A stretch of DNA of 64,000 bases from Clavibacter michiganensis (GCA_002150995.1 MDHJ01000001.1:2852001-2916000), one strand, 5' to 3'. Counted from the first letter of the stretch, positions 43,803-53,973 are shown. Notes: generated from the letters alone by a model not told the origin. Numbers and translations are program-made.

Positions 43803-44065
43803 GCCGCGTCCAGGTCGGACTCGAGGAGCGTGGCGAGGTCGGTGACGACCTGCTCCGCGTTCTCGCCCTCGGCCGAGACGACGACCTCGTCGCCCGTGTC
43901 GACGCCGAGGGAGATGACGCCGAGGATGCTCGCGGCGTTGACGCTGCGGTCGCCCTTGGCGAGCTGCACGGGGATCCCGGCCTTCGCGGCCGCCTGCGTG
44001 AACAGCGAGGCGGGGCGGGCGTGCAGCCCGTGCGACGAGGCGATGGTGACGGTGCGTTCTGCCAT
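43799..44065 (-). CDS. ptsH: Phosphocarrier protein HPr
   Basis: General PTS phosphocarrier, 88 residues. It has the active H15 in SHGLHARPAS and a serine at position 46 (VNAASILGVISLGV), the residue that HPr kinase modifies in Gram-positives; whether it is used here is unknown. AAGGAGCCACC precedes the ATG. It overlaps ptsI at its 3' end. Confidence 0.96.
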   Translation of the reverse strand: MAERTVTIASSHGLHARPASLFTQAAAKAGIPVQLAKGDRSVNAASILGVISLGVDTGDEVVVSAEGENAEQVVTDLATLLESDLDAA

Positions 44066-44166
44066 GGTGGCTCCTTCGGTCGGCCCCGTCGTCGGGGCCC
44101 TGGTGGGCGGTCGTCGTGCGGTGGTGCTGTGGTGCTGTCGTGCGGGGTCGGCGCGGGCGCCGGGGG

Positions 44167-44547
44167 TTAGGGGGCCGGGAGCGATCCTCCGGCGGGTCGG
44201 CCGTGGAGGCCGGAGGGCCGGCGCAGCGAGCGCGCCCCCGTCCGCATCGCTGCGAGGGCCCGGTCGAGGGCCGCGCGGGCCCCCTCCGGACGTGAGGCGT
44301 CCGCATCGAGGAGGACGGCGGTCGCGCCCTCGTCGGCCGCGGCGGCGCGCACTGCCTCGAGGCGGTCGGCGAGGTGGGCGCCGAGGAGGACGACGTCCAT
44401 GCCCGCGGCATCGATCCGGACCTGCGCGAGGGATCCGGCGACCGCCTCGATCTCGAGCCCGTCGGCCTCCGCGAGGGTGCGCAGGCGCTGGGCGAGGAAG
44501 GTGCTGGATGCGCCGGAGCCGCAGACGACGAGGATCCTCCCGGTCAT
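44167..44547 (-). CDS. Stand-alone PTS IIB protein (lactose/cellobiose type)
   Basis: 126-residue cytosolic protein with the IIB active-site Cys C9 in RILVVCGSGASSTFLAQRL, close to the IIB P-loop of the lactose/cellobiose family. No matching IIC or IIA is present in the window. The C-terminal 25 residues are low-complexity Arg/Pro/Gly. GGAGG lies before the ATG. It is the first gene of the ptsH-ptsI-mtlAFD run, next to the divergent regulator. It may be a phosphorylation-state input to that regulator, which is inference. Confidence 0.82.
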   Translation of the reverse strand: MTGRILVVCGSGASSTFLAQRLRTLAEADGLEIEAVAGSLAQVRIDAAGMDVVLLGAHLADRLEAVRAAAADEGATAVLLDADASRPEGARAALDRALAAMRTGARSLRRPSGLHGRPAGGSLPAP

Positions 44548-44752
44548 GCTGTGCCTCCTCGCGTCGTCGCTGGTCGTCCCATGGTGCTCCGGCGGCACGG
44601 TACCCGACCAGCAGGATCGTTTCCGCAGGGTAGGAAGACCGCCTCCGGGCACGCGGCGGACGGCATGGGCGGCGGGTGCGGATGGTTGACTCAGGGGGAC
44701 GGACGCGCACCGGCCGCCGGGCCGCATCGCGTCCCGCCCCGAGGGAGACGAC

Positions 44753-46819
44753 ATGCTGAGCGAGAACCACGAGAGGCTGCTGGACTACCTGTCCACCGCC
44801 GACCGCTGGGTCGAGGCCGGCGAGCTCGCGGACCGCCTCGGGGTCACGACGCGCAGCGTCCGCAACTACGTCACCGCCGTCCGGGAGCGCTCCTCCGTCG
44901 CGATCGCCTCCTCCCCCGACGGCTACCGCATCGATGCCGCGAGCTACGCCCGCCACCTCGGCGCCCGCCCGAGCGCCGACCCGCAGGGCACGCCGCGCGA
45001 CCGGCTGCACGCGCTCGTCCGCCGGCTCGGCGACGCGCCCGACGGGCTCGACGTCTTCGCGCTTGCCGGCGAGCTGCACGTGAGCGAGTCCACGGTCGAG
45101 GCGGACCTCCGCAAGGTGCGCGCGCTCGTCGAGGACGCCGGCCTCGCGCTCCGCCGCACCGGGTCCACCGTCGTCCTCGAGGGCTCCGAGCGCGACTTCC
45201 GCCGCCTCCTGTCGCGGATGTTCCGCGACGAGAGCGCGCAGGGCTTCCTGCCGCTGGAGTCGGTGCAGCGCGAGTTCGCGTCGGACTCGCTGCGCGCGTT
45301 CAAGACCGACCTCATCCGCGAGCTCACCGAGGGCGGGTTCTTCGTCAACGAGTACGGGGTCGACAACGTGCTGCTGCACGTCGCCATCGCGGTCGACCGC
45401 CTGACGCGGTCGCCGCGGCGGGAGGGCATCGAGGCGGACGCGACCGCCGACGAGCGGGCGGACGACACCCGGGCAGCGTCGCGCGCCGATGCCGCCGCCC
45501 TCGAAGCGGGCGACGCGCACGATGCCGCGGGCGACGCGCACGATGCCGCGGAGGACACCGACCCCGGCAACGCGGATCCGGAGGGCCCGTCCGAGGACCG
45601 CACCGCGCTCGCTATCCGCGCGGTGCTCGCCCGCCTGCTCGCCGCGCACTTCGACGTGCCGGTCCCCGCGGGCGACGTCGCCTACCTGGCGCTCCTCGTC
45701 CGCACCCGCGTCGTCACGCCCGGCAACGAGCAGTCCCTCGCCACCGTGATGCGCGAGCACGTGGTCGAGAGCGACCTCGACGTGGTGCGCGCGATCGTGC
45801 GCCGCGTCAAGCAGGAGTACCTGGTCGACCTCGAGGACGAGGACTTCACCGTCCGCTTCTCCCTGCACCTCGGCAACCTCGTGGCCCGCGCCGCCGACCG
45901 CTCCTTCTCACGGAACCCGCTGGCGCGGTCGATCAAGACGTCGTACCCCATGACGTACGAGATCGCCGTCTTCATCGCGAGCGAGGTGCAGCGCCGCCGC
46001 GGCATCGCCATCAACGACGACGAGATCGCGTACATCGCCCTGCACGTGGGCTCGCACCGGGAGCGCGTCGCCCGGCGCGACGACCGGGTCGCGTGCGCGC
46101 TCGTGTGCCCCAACTACTACGACCTGCACCAGATCATGCGGCAGCGCATCGAGCAGGCGCTCGGGGCCGACATCAGCGTCGACGCCGTGGTCACGCGCAC
46201 GGACGTGGACGCCGACGCCCTGGGCGTGCAGCTCGTGATCGACGCGACGGGGTCGCGCCCGCCCGCCGACAACGTCGTGGTGGTCCAGCCCCTGCCGACG
46301 CCGGACGACATCGAGGCGATCCGCCGTGCCGTCGCCCGCGTGCGCCGGCACGCGCGTCGGAGCGCCATGAAGCACGACCTGCTGCGGTTCCTCGACGAGT
46401 CTCTGTTCTTCCGCGACCTGCACGCCCCGGACGAGGAGTCGATGATCCGGCTCCTCGGTCAGCGCATGGTCGAGCAGGGCATCATCGAGCCCGAGTACAT
46501 CGAGGGCGCCATCGAGCGCGAGCGGCTGTCGTCGACCGCGTTCACGGACACGCTCGCGGTGCCGCACTCGCTCGCCATGACCGCGCACCGCACCGCGATC
46601 GCCATCGTGGTGAACGACGAGGCCATGCAGTGGGGCGGCAACCGGGTGCACGTCGTCGCGCTGGTGGCGTTCAGCGCGAGCGGCCGCACGAGCTTCCAGC
46701 ACGTGTTCGACCAGTTCGTGGAGGTCTTCTCCGACCACCGCGACGTGCAGTCGATCATGCGGGCGTCGGGTTCGCACGGCTCCTTCATCGAGGAGCTCGT
46801 GCACGTCATGGACACCTAG
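44753..46819 (+). CDS. mtlR: PRD-containing transcriptional activator of the MtlR/BglG type
   Basis: Predicted PTS-controlled activator of the mannitol locus. The 688-residue protein has an HTH near 5-50 (ELADRLGVTTRSVRNYV), a second HTH near 100-135, two PRD domains (conserved His-containing EYGVDNVLLHVAIAVDRL and DDEIAYIALHVGSH), an IIB-like domain near 445-510 and a C-terminal IIA-like domain (LAVPHSLAMTAH). PRD1 is split by an acidic low-complexity insert of about 55 residues with a duplicated 21-nt unit (GDAHDAA twice). It is divergent from the IIB gene. GAGGGAG precedes the ATG. Confidence 0.88.
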   Translation: MLSENHERLLDYLSTADRWVEAGELADRLGVTTRSVRNYVTAVRERSSVAIASSPDGYRIDAASYARHLGARPSADPQGTPRDRLHALVRRLGDAPDGLDVFALAGELHVSESTVEADLRKVRALVEDAGLALRRTGSTVVLEGSERDFRRLLSRMFRDESAQGFLPLESVQREFASDSLRAFKTDLIRELTEGGFFVNEYGVDNVLLHVAIAVDRLTRSPRREGIEADATADERADDTRAASRADAAALEAGDAHDAAGDAHDAAEDTDPGNADPEGPSEDRTALAIRAVLARLLAAHFDVPVPAGDVAYLALLVRTRVVTPGNEQSLATVMREHVVESDLDVVRAIVRRVKQEYLVDLEDEDFTVRFSLHLGNLVARAADRSFSRNPLARSIKTSYPMTYEIAVFIASEVQRRRGIAINDDEIAYIALHVGSHRERVARRDDRVACALVCPNYYDLHQIMRQRIEQALGADISVDAVVTRTDVDADALGVQLVIDATGSRPPADNVVVVQPLPTPDDIEAIRRAVARVRRHARRSAMKHDLLRFLDESLFFRDLHAPDEESMIRLLGQRMVEQGIIEPEYIEGAIERERLSSTAFTDTLAVPHSLAMTAHRTAIAIVVNDEAMQWGGNRVHVVALVAFSASGRTSFQHVFDQFVEVFSDHRDVQSIMRASGSHGSFIEELVHVMDT
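45528..45569 (+). repeat. Tandem 21-nt duplication inside mtlR
   Basis: Two copies of GGCGACGCGCACGATGCCGC(G) encode GDAHDAAGDAHDAA in the acidic PRD1 insert. Confidence 0.7.
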
Positions 46820-46844
46820 GCCGGCGTCGGCCCGCCCTGCGCGC

Positions 46845-47681
46845 TCAGGGCGCGACGGGGGTGACGCCGAGCGGCACGAGACGCGACGCCCCGCCGTCCG
46901 CGAGCGTGAGCACCCAGATGCCGCGCGCGTGCACCGCGACCGAGTGCTCCCAGTGCGACGCCATGCTGCCGTCGACGGTGGCGACGGTCCAGTCGTCGTC
47001 GAGCACGCGCGTCTCCGCCTCGCCGTCGGTGATCATCGGCTCGATCGCGACGACCAGTCCGGGCTTCACGGCGGGGCCCCTGCCGCGCACGCGGTAGTTG
47101 AACACCGGCGGGTCCTCGTGCATGCTCCGGCCGATGCCGTGCCCGGTGTAGTCCATGACGATGCCGAACGCTCCGGCGGCCTCGACGCTCTCCTCGACCG
47201 CCTCCCCCACCTCGTTGAGGTGGGACGCGGTCGCGAGCCGGGCGATGCCGGCCCACAGGGAGTCCTCCGTGACGCGGGACAGGCGCTCCCGGGCCTCCAC
47301 CACGTCCGGGCGGGCGGGATCCGGCACGACGACCGTCATCGCCGAGTCGCCGTTCCACCCGTCGATCTCCGCGCCGCTGTCGACCGACACGATGTCGCCC
47401 GGCTGCAGCACGCGGTCGCCGGGGATCCCGTGGACGACCTCGTCGTTCACGGACACGCAGACGGTGTGCCGGTAGCCCGGGACCAGCTGGAAGTTGGAGT
47501 GCCCGCCGAGGGCGCGGATGGCGGCGTCCGCCGCCGCATCCAGCTCGCCCGTGGTCACGCCCGGGGCGACGAGCCCGCGGACGGCGTCGAGGGACGCGGC
47601 GGTCGCGAGCCCGGGTGCCACCATGCGGCGGATCTCGTCCGGCGTCTTGTAGATCCCGGGGGTCCGGCGGAGCGCGCCCAC
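46845..47681 (-). CDS. map: Type I methionine aminopeptidase
   Basis: Removes the initiator methionine from nascent proteins. The 278-residue dinuclear metallopeptidase has the metal ligands in SVDSGAEIDGWNGDSAMTV (two Asp), YTGHGIGRSMHEDP (His), MITDGEAET (Glu) and the final Glu in WEHSVAVH. The GTG start lies 3 nt after the adk stop. It is the last gene of this segment; the usual next gene infA lies 8 kb away, beyond the mannitol locus. Confidence 0.95.
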   Translation of the reverse strand: MGALRRTPGIYKTPDEIRRMVAPGLATAASLDAVRGLVAPGVTTGELDAAADAAIRALGGHSNFQLVPGYRHTVCVSVNDEVVHGIPGDRVLQPGDIVSVDSGAEIDGWNGDSAMTVVVPDPARPDVVEARERLSRVTEDSLWAGIARLATASHLNEVGEAVEESVEAAGAFGIVMDYTGHGIGRSMHEDPPVFNYRVRGRGPAVKPGLVVAIEPMITDGEAETRVLDDDWTVATVDGSMASHWEHSVAVHARGIWVLTLADGGASRLVPLGVTPVAP

Positions 47682-47684
47682 GGC

Positions 47685-48287
47685 CTACGCGCGGCCGGCG
47701 TCGGAGACGGGACGGACGCCGCGGCCCGCGAGGGCCTCACGGACGCGCTGGGCGACCTCGTCGACCTCGCCGAGGCCGTCGACCTCGAGGAGCAGGCCGC
47801 GATCCCGGTACACCGCGATGAGGGGGCTCGTCTCGCGGACGTAGACCTCCTGGCGGTGCCGGATCTCGTCCTCGCCGTCGTCGGCGCGGCCCTGCTCGGC
47901 CGCGCGCCGGGTGAGGCGGGCCACGACCTCCTCCTCGTCGGCGACGAGCTGGATGACCGCGTCGAGCTCCTGGCCCCAGCCCTGCAGCAGCTCCTCCAGG
48001 TACGCGACCTGGTCGAGCGTGCGGGGGTAGCCGTCGAGCAGGAAGCCCGCCTGTGCGTCGTCCTCCTGGAGCCTGGCCGTGATGAGGCGGTTGGTGAGCT
48101 CGTCGGGCACGTAGTCGCCCGCGTCCACCAGCGCCTGGACCTGCTGGCCGAGCTCGGTGCGGTCCTTGATGTTCTGGCGGAAGATGTCACCGGTGGACAC
48201 GTCCGGGATGCCGAACTCGTCCGAGATGCGCGTCGCCTGCGTGCCCTTGCCCGCACCGGGAGGGCCGACGATCAGGAGGCGGGTCAC
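47685..48287 (-). CDS. adk: Adenylate kinase
   Basis: Equilibrates ATP, ADP and AMP. The 200-residue protein has P-loop [11 protein letters not shown], the AMP-binding [11 protein letters not shown] and [11 protein letters not shown], and a short LID region ([17 protein letters not shown]) without zinc cysteines. It starts with GTG overlapping the secY stop as GTGA. Confidence 0.96.
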   Translation of the reverse strand: MTRLLIVGPPGAGKGTQATRISDEFGIPDVSTGDIFRQNIKDRTELGQQVQALVDAGDYVPDELTNRLITARLQEDDAQAGFLLDGYPRTLDQVAYLEELLQGWGQELDAVIQLVADEEEVVARLTRRAAEQGRADDGEDEIRHRQEVYVRETSPLIAVYRDRGLLLEVDGLGEVDEVAQRVREALAGRGVRPVSDAGRA

Positions 48288-49606
48288 TTGAGCAGCCCCT
48301 CGTAGTGGCGCTGCTGCAGCTGCGAGTCGATCTGCTTCACCGTCTCGAGGCCGACGCCGACGACGATCAGGATGCTCGCGCCGCCGAACGGGAAGTTCTG
48401 GTTGGCGCCGACGAGCGACAGGGCGATGAGCGGCAGGAGCGCGATGAGGCCGAGGTACAGCGAGCCCGGGAGCGTGATGCGCGTGAGCACGTAGTCGAGG
48501 TACTCGGCGGTGGGGCGGCCCGCGCGGATGCCGGGGATGAAGCCGCCGTACTTCTTCATGTTGTCCGCGACCTCCTCCGGGTTGAAGGTGATGGCGACGT
48601 AGAAGTACGTGAAGCCGACGATGAGCAGGAAGTACATCGCCATGTAGAGCGGGTGGTCGCCCGTGGTGAGGTTGTCGGTGATCCACTGCACCCACGGCGC
48701 CGGCGCCTCGCCGACGGCGGGCTGGTTGAACTGCGCCACCAGCGCGGGGAGGTACAGCAGCGACGAGGCGAAGATGACGGGCACGACGCCGGCCATGTTG
48801 ACCTTGATGGGGATGTAGGTGTTGTTGCCGCCGTAGGTGCGGCGGCCGACCATGCGCTTGGCGTACTGGACCGGGACGCGGCGCTGCGACTGCTCGACGT
48901 AGACGACCGCGGCCACGACGAGCAGCCCGACGGCGATCACCAGGAGGAAGACCTCCCAGCCGCGGCTCTGCTGGATGGCGAGGAGCGAGGTCGGGAAGGC
49001 GGCGGCGACCGAGGTGAAGATGAGGAGCGACATGCCGTTGCCGATGCCGCGCTCGGTGATGAGCTCGCCCATCCACATGATGAGGCCGGTGCCGGCGGTC
49101 ATGGTGATGACCATGAGCATGATCGCGTACCAGGCGTCGTTCGTCACGAGCTGGGTGCAGGCGCTGACGTTGGTCTGCCCGAAGAGGGCACCGCTCCGCG
49201 CGACCGTGATGAGCGTCGTGGACTGGAGGACCGCGAGGGCGATCGTGAGGTAGCGCGTGTACTGCGTGAGCTTGGCCTGGCCGGACTGGCCCTCCTTGTA
49301 GAGGGTGTCGAAGTGCGGGATGACCACGCGGAGCAGCTGGACGATGATCGACGCCGTGATGTACGGCATGATGCCCAGCGCGAAGATGGAGAGCTTCAGC
49401 AGCGCTCCGCCGCTGAAGAGGTTGACGAGCTCGTAGAGGCCCGAGGTGCCCTGGTTCGCCGCGAGGCACGACTGCACGTTGGCGAAGTCGACGAACGGCG
49501 CCGGGATGAAGGATCCCAGGCGGAAGAGGGCGATGATGCCCAGCGTGAAGCCGATCTTGCGACGCAGATCGGGGGTGCGGAAGATCCTGACGACGGCGCT
49601 CAACAC
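48284..49606 (-). CDS. secY: Preprotein translocase subunit SecY
   Basis: Channel subunit of the Sec translocon, ten transmembrane helices, about 440 residues. Typical segments are [32 protein letters not shown], the plug-proximal [23 protein letters not shown] and [14 protein letters not shown] chose the GTG at 49606 with AGGA 8 nt upstream; a longer frame to 49798 reads through the upstream hairpin region and is rejected. Confidence 0.96.
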   Translation of the reverse strand: MLSAVVRIFRTPDLRRKIGFTLGIIALFRLGSFIPAPFVDFANVQSCLAANQGTSGLYELVNLFSGGALLKLSIFALGIMPYITASIIVQLLRVVIPHFDTLYKEGQSGQAKLTQYTRYLTIALAVLQSTTLITVARSGALFGQTNVSACTQLVTNDAWYAIMLMVITMTAGTGLIMWMGELITERGIGNGMSLLIFTSVAAAFPTSLLAIQQSRGWEVFLLVIAVGLLVVAAVVYVEQSQRRVPVQYAKRMVGRRTYGGNNTYIPIKVNMAGVVPVIFASSLLYLPALVAQFNQPAVGEAPAPWVQWITDNLTTGDHPLYMAMYFLLIVGFTYFYVAITFNPEEVADNMKKYGGFIPGIRAGRPTAEYLDYVLTRITLPGSLYLGLIALLPLIALSLVGANQNFPFGGASILIVVGVGLETVKQIDSQLQQRHYEGLLK

Positions 49607-49681
49607 GGAGGGTGTCCTGCTTTCTGTGGGAGGTCCGCCGCGAGGCGGGGGTCGGGCCGACCCGATGCGGCCCCAGGTGCT

Positions 49682-49715
49682 CGGAGGGGCGGCCGGTTTC
49701 CCGACCGCCCCTCCG
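49682..49715 (-). terminator. Hairpin between rplO and secY
   Basis: 15-bp stem with one mismatch, 49682-49696 with 49701-49715, TTTC loop, 15 nt after the rplO stop. It probably limits read-through into secY-adk-map. A 7-bp palindrome (49649-49663) lies nearer secY and could be an operator. Confidence 0.65.
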
Positions 49716-49730
49716 TTGCGTCCTGCAGTG

Positions 49731-50309
49731 CTACTTGACGGAGCCGCCTGCTGCGACGATCTTCTCCGCAGCGGAGCCGGAGACCTTGTCGACAGCAACC
49801 GTCAGCTTAACCGAGATGTCGCCGTCCCCGAGGACCTTGACCTTCTCGTTCTTGCGCACGGCACCCTTGGCGACCAGGTCGCTCGTGGTGACGTCGCCGC
49901 CGTCGGGGTAGAGCACGGCGAGCTTCTCCAGGTTCACGACCTGGTACTCGACGCGGAACGGGTTCTTGAACCCGCGGAGCTTCGGGGTGCGCATGTGCAG
50001 CGGCATCTGCCCACCCTCGAAGCCGACGCGGACCGTGTAGCGGGCCTTCGTGCCCTTGGTGCCACGACCCGCGGTCTTGCCCTTCGAGCCCTCACCGCGG
50101 CCGACACGCTGGCGTGCCTTCTTGGCCCCGGCGGCGGGACGGAGGTGGTGGACCTTGAGGACCTGCTCGCGCTTGACCGTCTCCGTCGAGGCGACCGTGG
50201 TCGTCCCGGCGGATGCGGCCGCGGCGGCGGGGGCCTTCGCGGTCTTCTTGGGTGCGGCCTTGGGCGCCTTCACGGGCGCCGCCTCGGCCGACTCGTTCTT
50301 CTCAGCCAT
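49731..50309 (-). CDS. rplO: 50S ribosomal protein L15
   Basis: Late-assembly large-subunit protein. Residues about 48-192 are L15 ([36 protein letters not shown]), preceded by an Ala/Lys/Pro-rich extension of about 45 residues. The ATG overlaps the rpmD stop (TGATG). Confidence 0.96.
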   Translation of the reverse strand: MAEKNESAEAAPVKAPKAAPKKTAKAPAAAAASAGTTTVASTETVKREQVLKVHHLRPAAGAKKARQRVGRGEGSKGKTAGRGTKGTKARYTVRVGFEGGQMPLHMRTPKLRGFKNPFRVEYQVVNLEKLAVLYPDGGDVTTSDLVAKGAVRKNEKVKVLGDGDISVKLTVAVDKVSGSAAEKIVAAGGSVK

Positions 50310-50491
50310 CAGTCGATCTCCTCCACCTTCACCAGGTGCGCGACGGTGTTGACGTAGCCGCGGTTCTGGGCGTTGTCCTCTCGGACCACCACGGCACCGA
50401 TGCGACGGAGCCCGAGGCTCCGCAGGGTGTCGCGCTGGTTCTGCTTCTCGCTGATCTTGGACTTGATCTGCGTCACTCGGAGCTGAGCCAT
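50309..50491 (-). CDS. rpmD: 50S ribosomal protein L30
   Basis: 60-residue large-subunit protein: [29 protein letters not shown] and [13 protein letters not shown]. Its start overlaps the rpsE stop by one base (TGATG), so it is coupled to rpsE. Confidence 0.96.
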
Positions 50492-51195
50492 CAGACACCT
50501 GCCTTCGCGTCGGCCTCGGCACGCTGGGCGCGGAGGATGCGGGCCGGGACGACCTGCTCGAGCTCGAGCCCACGACGGGCGGCGACGGCGCGCGGCTCCT
50601 CGAGCTGCTTGAGCGCCTCCACCGTGGCGTGCACGATGTTGATCGTGTTCGACGAGCCGAGCGACTTGCTCAGGACGTCGTGGATGCCGGCGCACTCCAG
50701 GACCGCGCGGACGGGGCCACCGGCGATGACGCCGGTACCCGCGGACGCGGGACGCAGGAGGACGACTCCGGCGGAGGCCTCACCCTGCACGGCGTGCGGG
50801 ATGGTCAGGCCGATGCGGGGGACGCGGAAGAAGTTCTTCTTCGCCTCCTCGACGCCCTTGGAGATGGCGGTCGGGACCTCGCGGGCCTTGCCGTAGCCGA
50901 CGCCCACCAGTCCGTTGCCGTCTCCGACGATCACGAGCGCGGTGAAGCTGAAGCGACGACCGCCCTTGACGACCTTGGACACGCGGTTGATGGTGACGAC
51001 GCGCTCCAGGAACTGGCTCTTGTCGGCATCACGGCCACCGCGGCTGTCACGGCCGCCCTGGTTCCGGTCACGCCCGCCACGACGGCCCTCACGGCCCTCG
51101 TTCTGCGCGGGTGCGGTGGACGCCGCGGTCTCGACGGGCGTCTCCGCCACGGCCACGACCTCGGGCTCCTTGTTGTTGTTCTCGGCTGCGCTCAC
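50491..51195 (-). CDS. rpsE: 30S ribosomal protein S5
   Basis: Small-subunit protein important for decoding accuracy. The 234-residue protein has a disordered Gly/Arg-rich head of about 60 residues ([21 protein letters not shown]) and then the S5 core ([42 protein letters not shown]). The ATG overlaps the rplR stop. Confidence 0.96.
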
Positions 51196-51563
51196 AGGCT
51201 CAGACCACCCTCTCGAGCTCCTTCGGCGATGGCCGCGACGCGTCCTGCGTAGCGGTTGCCACCACGATCGAATACGACGCTCTCCACGCCGGCCGCCTTG
51301 GCGCGCTCGGCGACGAGCTCGCCGACCTTGCGCGACTTGGCGGTCTTGTCGCCGTCGAACGCGCGCATGTCGGCCTCGAGGGTCGATGCGGACGCGACGG
51401 TGTGACCACGGCTGTCATCGACGACCTGCACGAAGACGTGGCGGGCCGAACGGGTGACGACCAGGCGCGGACGCAGCTCGGTGCCCTCGACCTTCTTGCG
51501 CAGGCGTGCGTGCCTGCGGCCGCGGGCGGCGGACTTGCTTTTTCCTCTAACTCCGAGAGCCAT
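51192..51563 (-). CDS. rplR: 50S ribosomal protein L18
   Basis: 5S rRNA-binding protein, 123 residues: [41 protein letters not shown] and [27 protein letters not shown] chose the ATG at 51563, directly after the rplF stop (TGATCATG), over a GTG 6 nt earlier. Confidence 0.96.
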   Translation of the reverse strand: MALGVRGKSKSAARGRRHARLRKKVEGTELRPRLVVTRSARHVFVQVVDDSRGHTVASASTLEADMRAFDGDKTAKSRKVGELVAERAKAAGVESVVFDRGGNRYAGRVAAIAEGAREGGLSL

Positions 51564-51565
51564 GA

Positions 51566-52102
51566 TCACTTACCACTCTTTCCGGCCTTGCGGCGAACGT
51601 TCTCGCCGGCGTAGCGGACGCCCTTGCCCTTGTAGGGCTCGGGCTTGCGAATCTTGCGGATGTTGGCGGCCGTCTCGCCGACGAGCTGCTTGTCGATGCC
51701 GACGACGGTCATCTTGTTGACGCCCTCGACGGTGAAGCTGATGCCCGCGGGCGCCTCGACGTACACCGGGTGGGAGAAGCCGAGCGCGAACTCGACGCCC
51801 TTGTCCTTGAGCGCGACGCGGTAACCCGTGCCGACGATCTCGAGGCCCTTGGTGTAGCCGGTGGTGACGCCGACGATCTGGTTGGCGATGAGGCTGCGCG
51901 TGAGGCCGTGGAGCGAGCGCGACTCGCGCTCGTCGTCGGGACGGGTGACGAGCACCTGTCCGTCCTGGACCTCGGCGCGGATGGGCTGGGCCACGGTGAG
52001 GCTCAGCTCGCCCTTGGGGCCCTTGACCGTGACGACCTGGCCGGCCACGGCGACGTCGACCCCTGCGGGGACGTCGATGGGGAGTCTTCCGATGCGGGAC
52101 AT
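51566..52102 (-). CDS. rplF: 50S ribosomal protein L6
   Basis: Large-subunit protein near the factor-binding site, 178 residues: [47 protein letters not shown] and the terminus [19 protein letters not shown]. It lies 4 nt after rpsH. Confidence 0.97.
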   Translation of the reverse strand: MSRIGRLPIDVPAGVDVAVAGQVVTVKGPKGELSLTVAQPIRAEVQDGQVLVTRPDDERESRSLHGLTRSLIANQIVGVTTGYTKGLEIVGTGYRVALKDKGVEFALGFSHPVYVEAPAGISFTVEGVNKMTVVGIDKQLVGETAANIRKIRKPEPYKGKGVRYAGENVRRKAGKSGK

Positions 52103-52106
52103 GTCG

Positions 52107-52505
52107 TTACCACACGTAGGCGAGGACTTCCCCACCCACGCCCTTCTTCGCAGCCTGGCGGTCCGTGAGGAGCCCCGAGGAGGTGGACAGGATGGCGACC
52201 CCGAGGCCACCGAGGACCTGGGGGATCTCCGCGGACTTCGCGTAGACGCGCAGTCCGGGCTTGGACACGCGCTTGATGCCCCGGATGGAGCGCTCGCGAT
52301 CGGGGCCGAACTTGAGGCTGAGCGTCAGCGTCTGGCCGACGCGGGCGTCCGCGACGTCCCAGCCGGCGATGAAGCCCTCGGACTTGAGGATGTCGGCGAT
52401 GTGCGACTTGAGCTTGGAGTGCGGCATGGAGACCGTGTCGTGGTGCGCGGAGTTCGCGTTCCGGAGTCGGGTCAGCATGTCGGCGACCGGGTCGGTCATT
52501 GTCAT
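52107..52505 (-). CDS. rpsH: 30S ribosomal protein S8
   Basis: 16S rRNA central-domain protein, 132 residues: [29 protein letters not shown] and the terminus GGEVLAYVW. The ATG at 52505 is preferred to the one at 52499 because GAGAGG is closer to the normal distance. It is separated from rplE by 138 nt with a hairpin. Confidence 0.97.
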   Translation of the reverse strand: MTMTDPVADMLTRLRNANSAHHDTVSMPHSKLKSHIADILKSEGFIAGWDVADARVGQTLTLSLKFGPDRERSIRGIKRVSKPGLRVYAKSAEIPQVLGGLGVAILSTSSGLLTDRQAAKKGVGGEVLAYVW

Positions 52506-52571
52506 GACTGGTGGTACCTCTCTCGCCTGGTTTCGTTCATCCGGACACGGATGACGACCTGTGGTGGTGGC

Positions 52572-52597
52572 GGCGCCGGGCGGAGGTGCCCGGCGCC
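52572..52597 (-). other. Hairpin between rplE and rpsH, where rpsN is absent
   Basis: Perfect 10-bp GC stem, 52572-52581 with 52588-52597, GGAGGT loop. Many actinobacteria have rpsN (S14) here; the 138-nt gap is too short to hold it. In E. coli, S8 represses near L5, but I see no convincing copy of that RNA site. Confidence 0.6.
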
Positions 52598-52643
52598 GAT
52601 CGTGCGGTGGTGCTGGTCGTGCGGGTGGAGCTGCTGGTGCTGG

Positions 52644-53240
52644 TTACGGCGTGTTCTCGGGGGTCTGGAACGGGAAGCCGAGCGCCTTGAGCAGCGCGCG
52701 TCCCTCGTCGTCCGTCCGAGCGGTCGTGACGACCGTGATGTCCATGCCGCGGACCCGGTCGATGCGGTCCTGGTCGATCTCGTGGAACATGGACTGCTCG
52801 TTGAGACCGAACGTGTAGTTGCCGTTGCCGTCGAACTGCTTCGGGCTGAGCCCGCGGAAGTCGCGGATGCGGGGCAGGGCGAGGGACAGCAGGCGGTCGA
52901 GGAACTCCCACATGCGGTCGCCGCGCAGCGTCACGTGGGTGCCGATGGCCTGGCCCTCACGCAGCTTGAACTGGGCGATCGACTTGCGGGCCTTCGTGAC
53001 CTGCGGCTTCTGGCCCGTGATCTTGGTGAGGTCGGCGACCGCGCCGTCGATGATCTTGCCGTCACGAGCCGCGTCGCCGACGCCCATGTTCACGACGATC
53101 TTCGTGAGCCCGGGCACCTGGTGCACGTTCGTGAAACCGAGATCAGCGGTCAGCTGGCTGACGATCTCGGTGCGGTACTTCTGCTTCAGGCGCGGGAGCT
53201 GCTTCTCCTCGGCCGTGCCAGCGGTTGCGGTGTCGGTCAT
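52644..53240 (-). CDS. rplE: 50S ribosomal protein L5
   Basis: 5S rRNA-binding protein, 198 residues: [65 protein letters not shown] and [26 protein letters not shown]. It starts 2 nt after the rplX stop. It is followed by a C-rich 3' tract. Confidence 0.97.
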   Translation of the reverse strand: MTDTATAGTAEEKQLPRLKQKYRTEIVSQLTADLGFTNVHQVPGLTKIVVNMGVGDAARDGKIIDGAVADLTKITGQKPQVTKARKSIAQFKLREGQAIGTHVTLRGDRMWEFLDRLLSLALPRIRDFRGLSPKQFDGNGNYTFGLNEQSMFHEIDQDRIDRVRGMDITVVTTARTDDEGRALLKALGFPFQTPENTP

Positions 53241-53242
53241 TG

Positions 53243-53602
53243 CTAGAGGTCCTTACCTGACTTCTTGGCGTAGCGGACGCGGACGGTCTTGGAGACCCCG
53301 TCCTTCTCGACCGTCTCGGTCCGGAAGCCGACTCGCGTGGGCTTCTTGGACTCGGGGTCGACGAGCGCGACGTTGGAGATGTGGATGGGCGCCTCGACGG
53401 TCTCGATGCCGCCGGTCTTGGAGCCGCGCTGCGTCTGGCCGACGCGGACGTGCTTCGTGATGAAGTTCACGCCCTCGACGACGACGCGGTTGCGCTCGAC
53501 CAGGACGGACAGGACCTTGCCCTGCTTGCCCCGGTCGCCGCCCTTGGCCTGCGTGCGACCCGTGATGACCTGCACGAGGTCACCCTTCTTGATGTTCGCC
53601 AT
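53243..53602 (-). CDS. rplX: 50S ribosomal protein L24
   Basis: Assembly-initiating large-subunit protein with a KOW motif, 119 residues: [31 protein letters not shown] and [33 protein letters not shown]. It lies 2 nt after rplN. Confidence 0.97.
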   Translation of the reverse strand: MANIKKGDLVQVITGRTQAKGGDRGKQGKVLSVLVERNRVVVEGVNFITKHVRVGQTQRGSKTGGIETVEAPIHISNVALVDPESKKPTRVGFRTETVEKDGVSKTVRVRYAKKSGKDL

Positions 53603-53604
53603 GA

Positions 53605-53973
53605 CTAAATGACCTCCGGTGCCAGCGAGATGATCTTCATGAACTTCTTGTCCCGGAGCTCGCGGCCCACCGGTCCGAAGATGCGGGTGCCGCGGGGCTC
53701 CCCGTTGCTGTTCAGGATGACGGCGGCGTTCTCGTCGAACTTGATGTACGAGCCGTCGGGACGGCGCGTCTCCTTCTTGGTGCGGACGATGACGGCCTTG
53801 ACGACCTCGCCCTTCTTGACGTTTCCGCCGGGGATCGCGTCCTTGACGGTCGCGACGATGACATCGCCGAGGCCGGCGTAGCGACGACCCGAGCCACCGA
53901 GCACGCGGATGGTCAAGATCTCCTTGGCACCCGTGTTGTCCGCGATCTTGAGGCGGGATTCCTGCTGAATCAC
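53605..53973 (-). CDS. rplN: 50S ribosomal protein L14
   Basis: Large-subunit interface protein, 122 residues: [40 protein letters not shown], with the terminus [19 protein letters not shown]. It is 27 nt after rpsQ, with GGAGCAAC before the ATG. Confidence 0.97.
   Translation of the reverse strand: MIQQESRLKIADNTGAKEILTIRVLGGSGRRYAGLGDVIVATVKDAIPGGNVKKGEVVKAVIVRTKKETRRPDGSYIKFDENAAVILNSNGEPRGTRIFGPVGRELRDKKFMKIISLAPEVI

Noticed and set aside
44374..47097. 900-codon open frame overlapping mtlR in another frame
   Set aside because: Arg/Pro/Ala-rich shadow; mtlR domains are intact in the accepted frame.
52506..52643. Short rpsN (S14) gene in the rplE-rpsH gap
   Set aside because: 138 nt is too short and no zinc-type S14 sequence is present on either strand.
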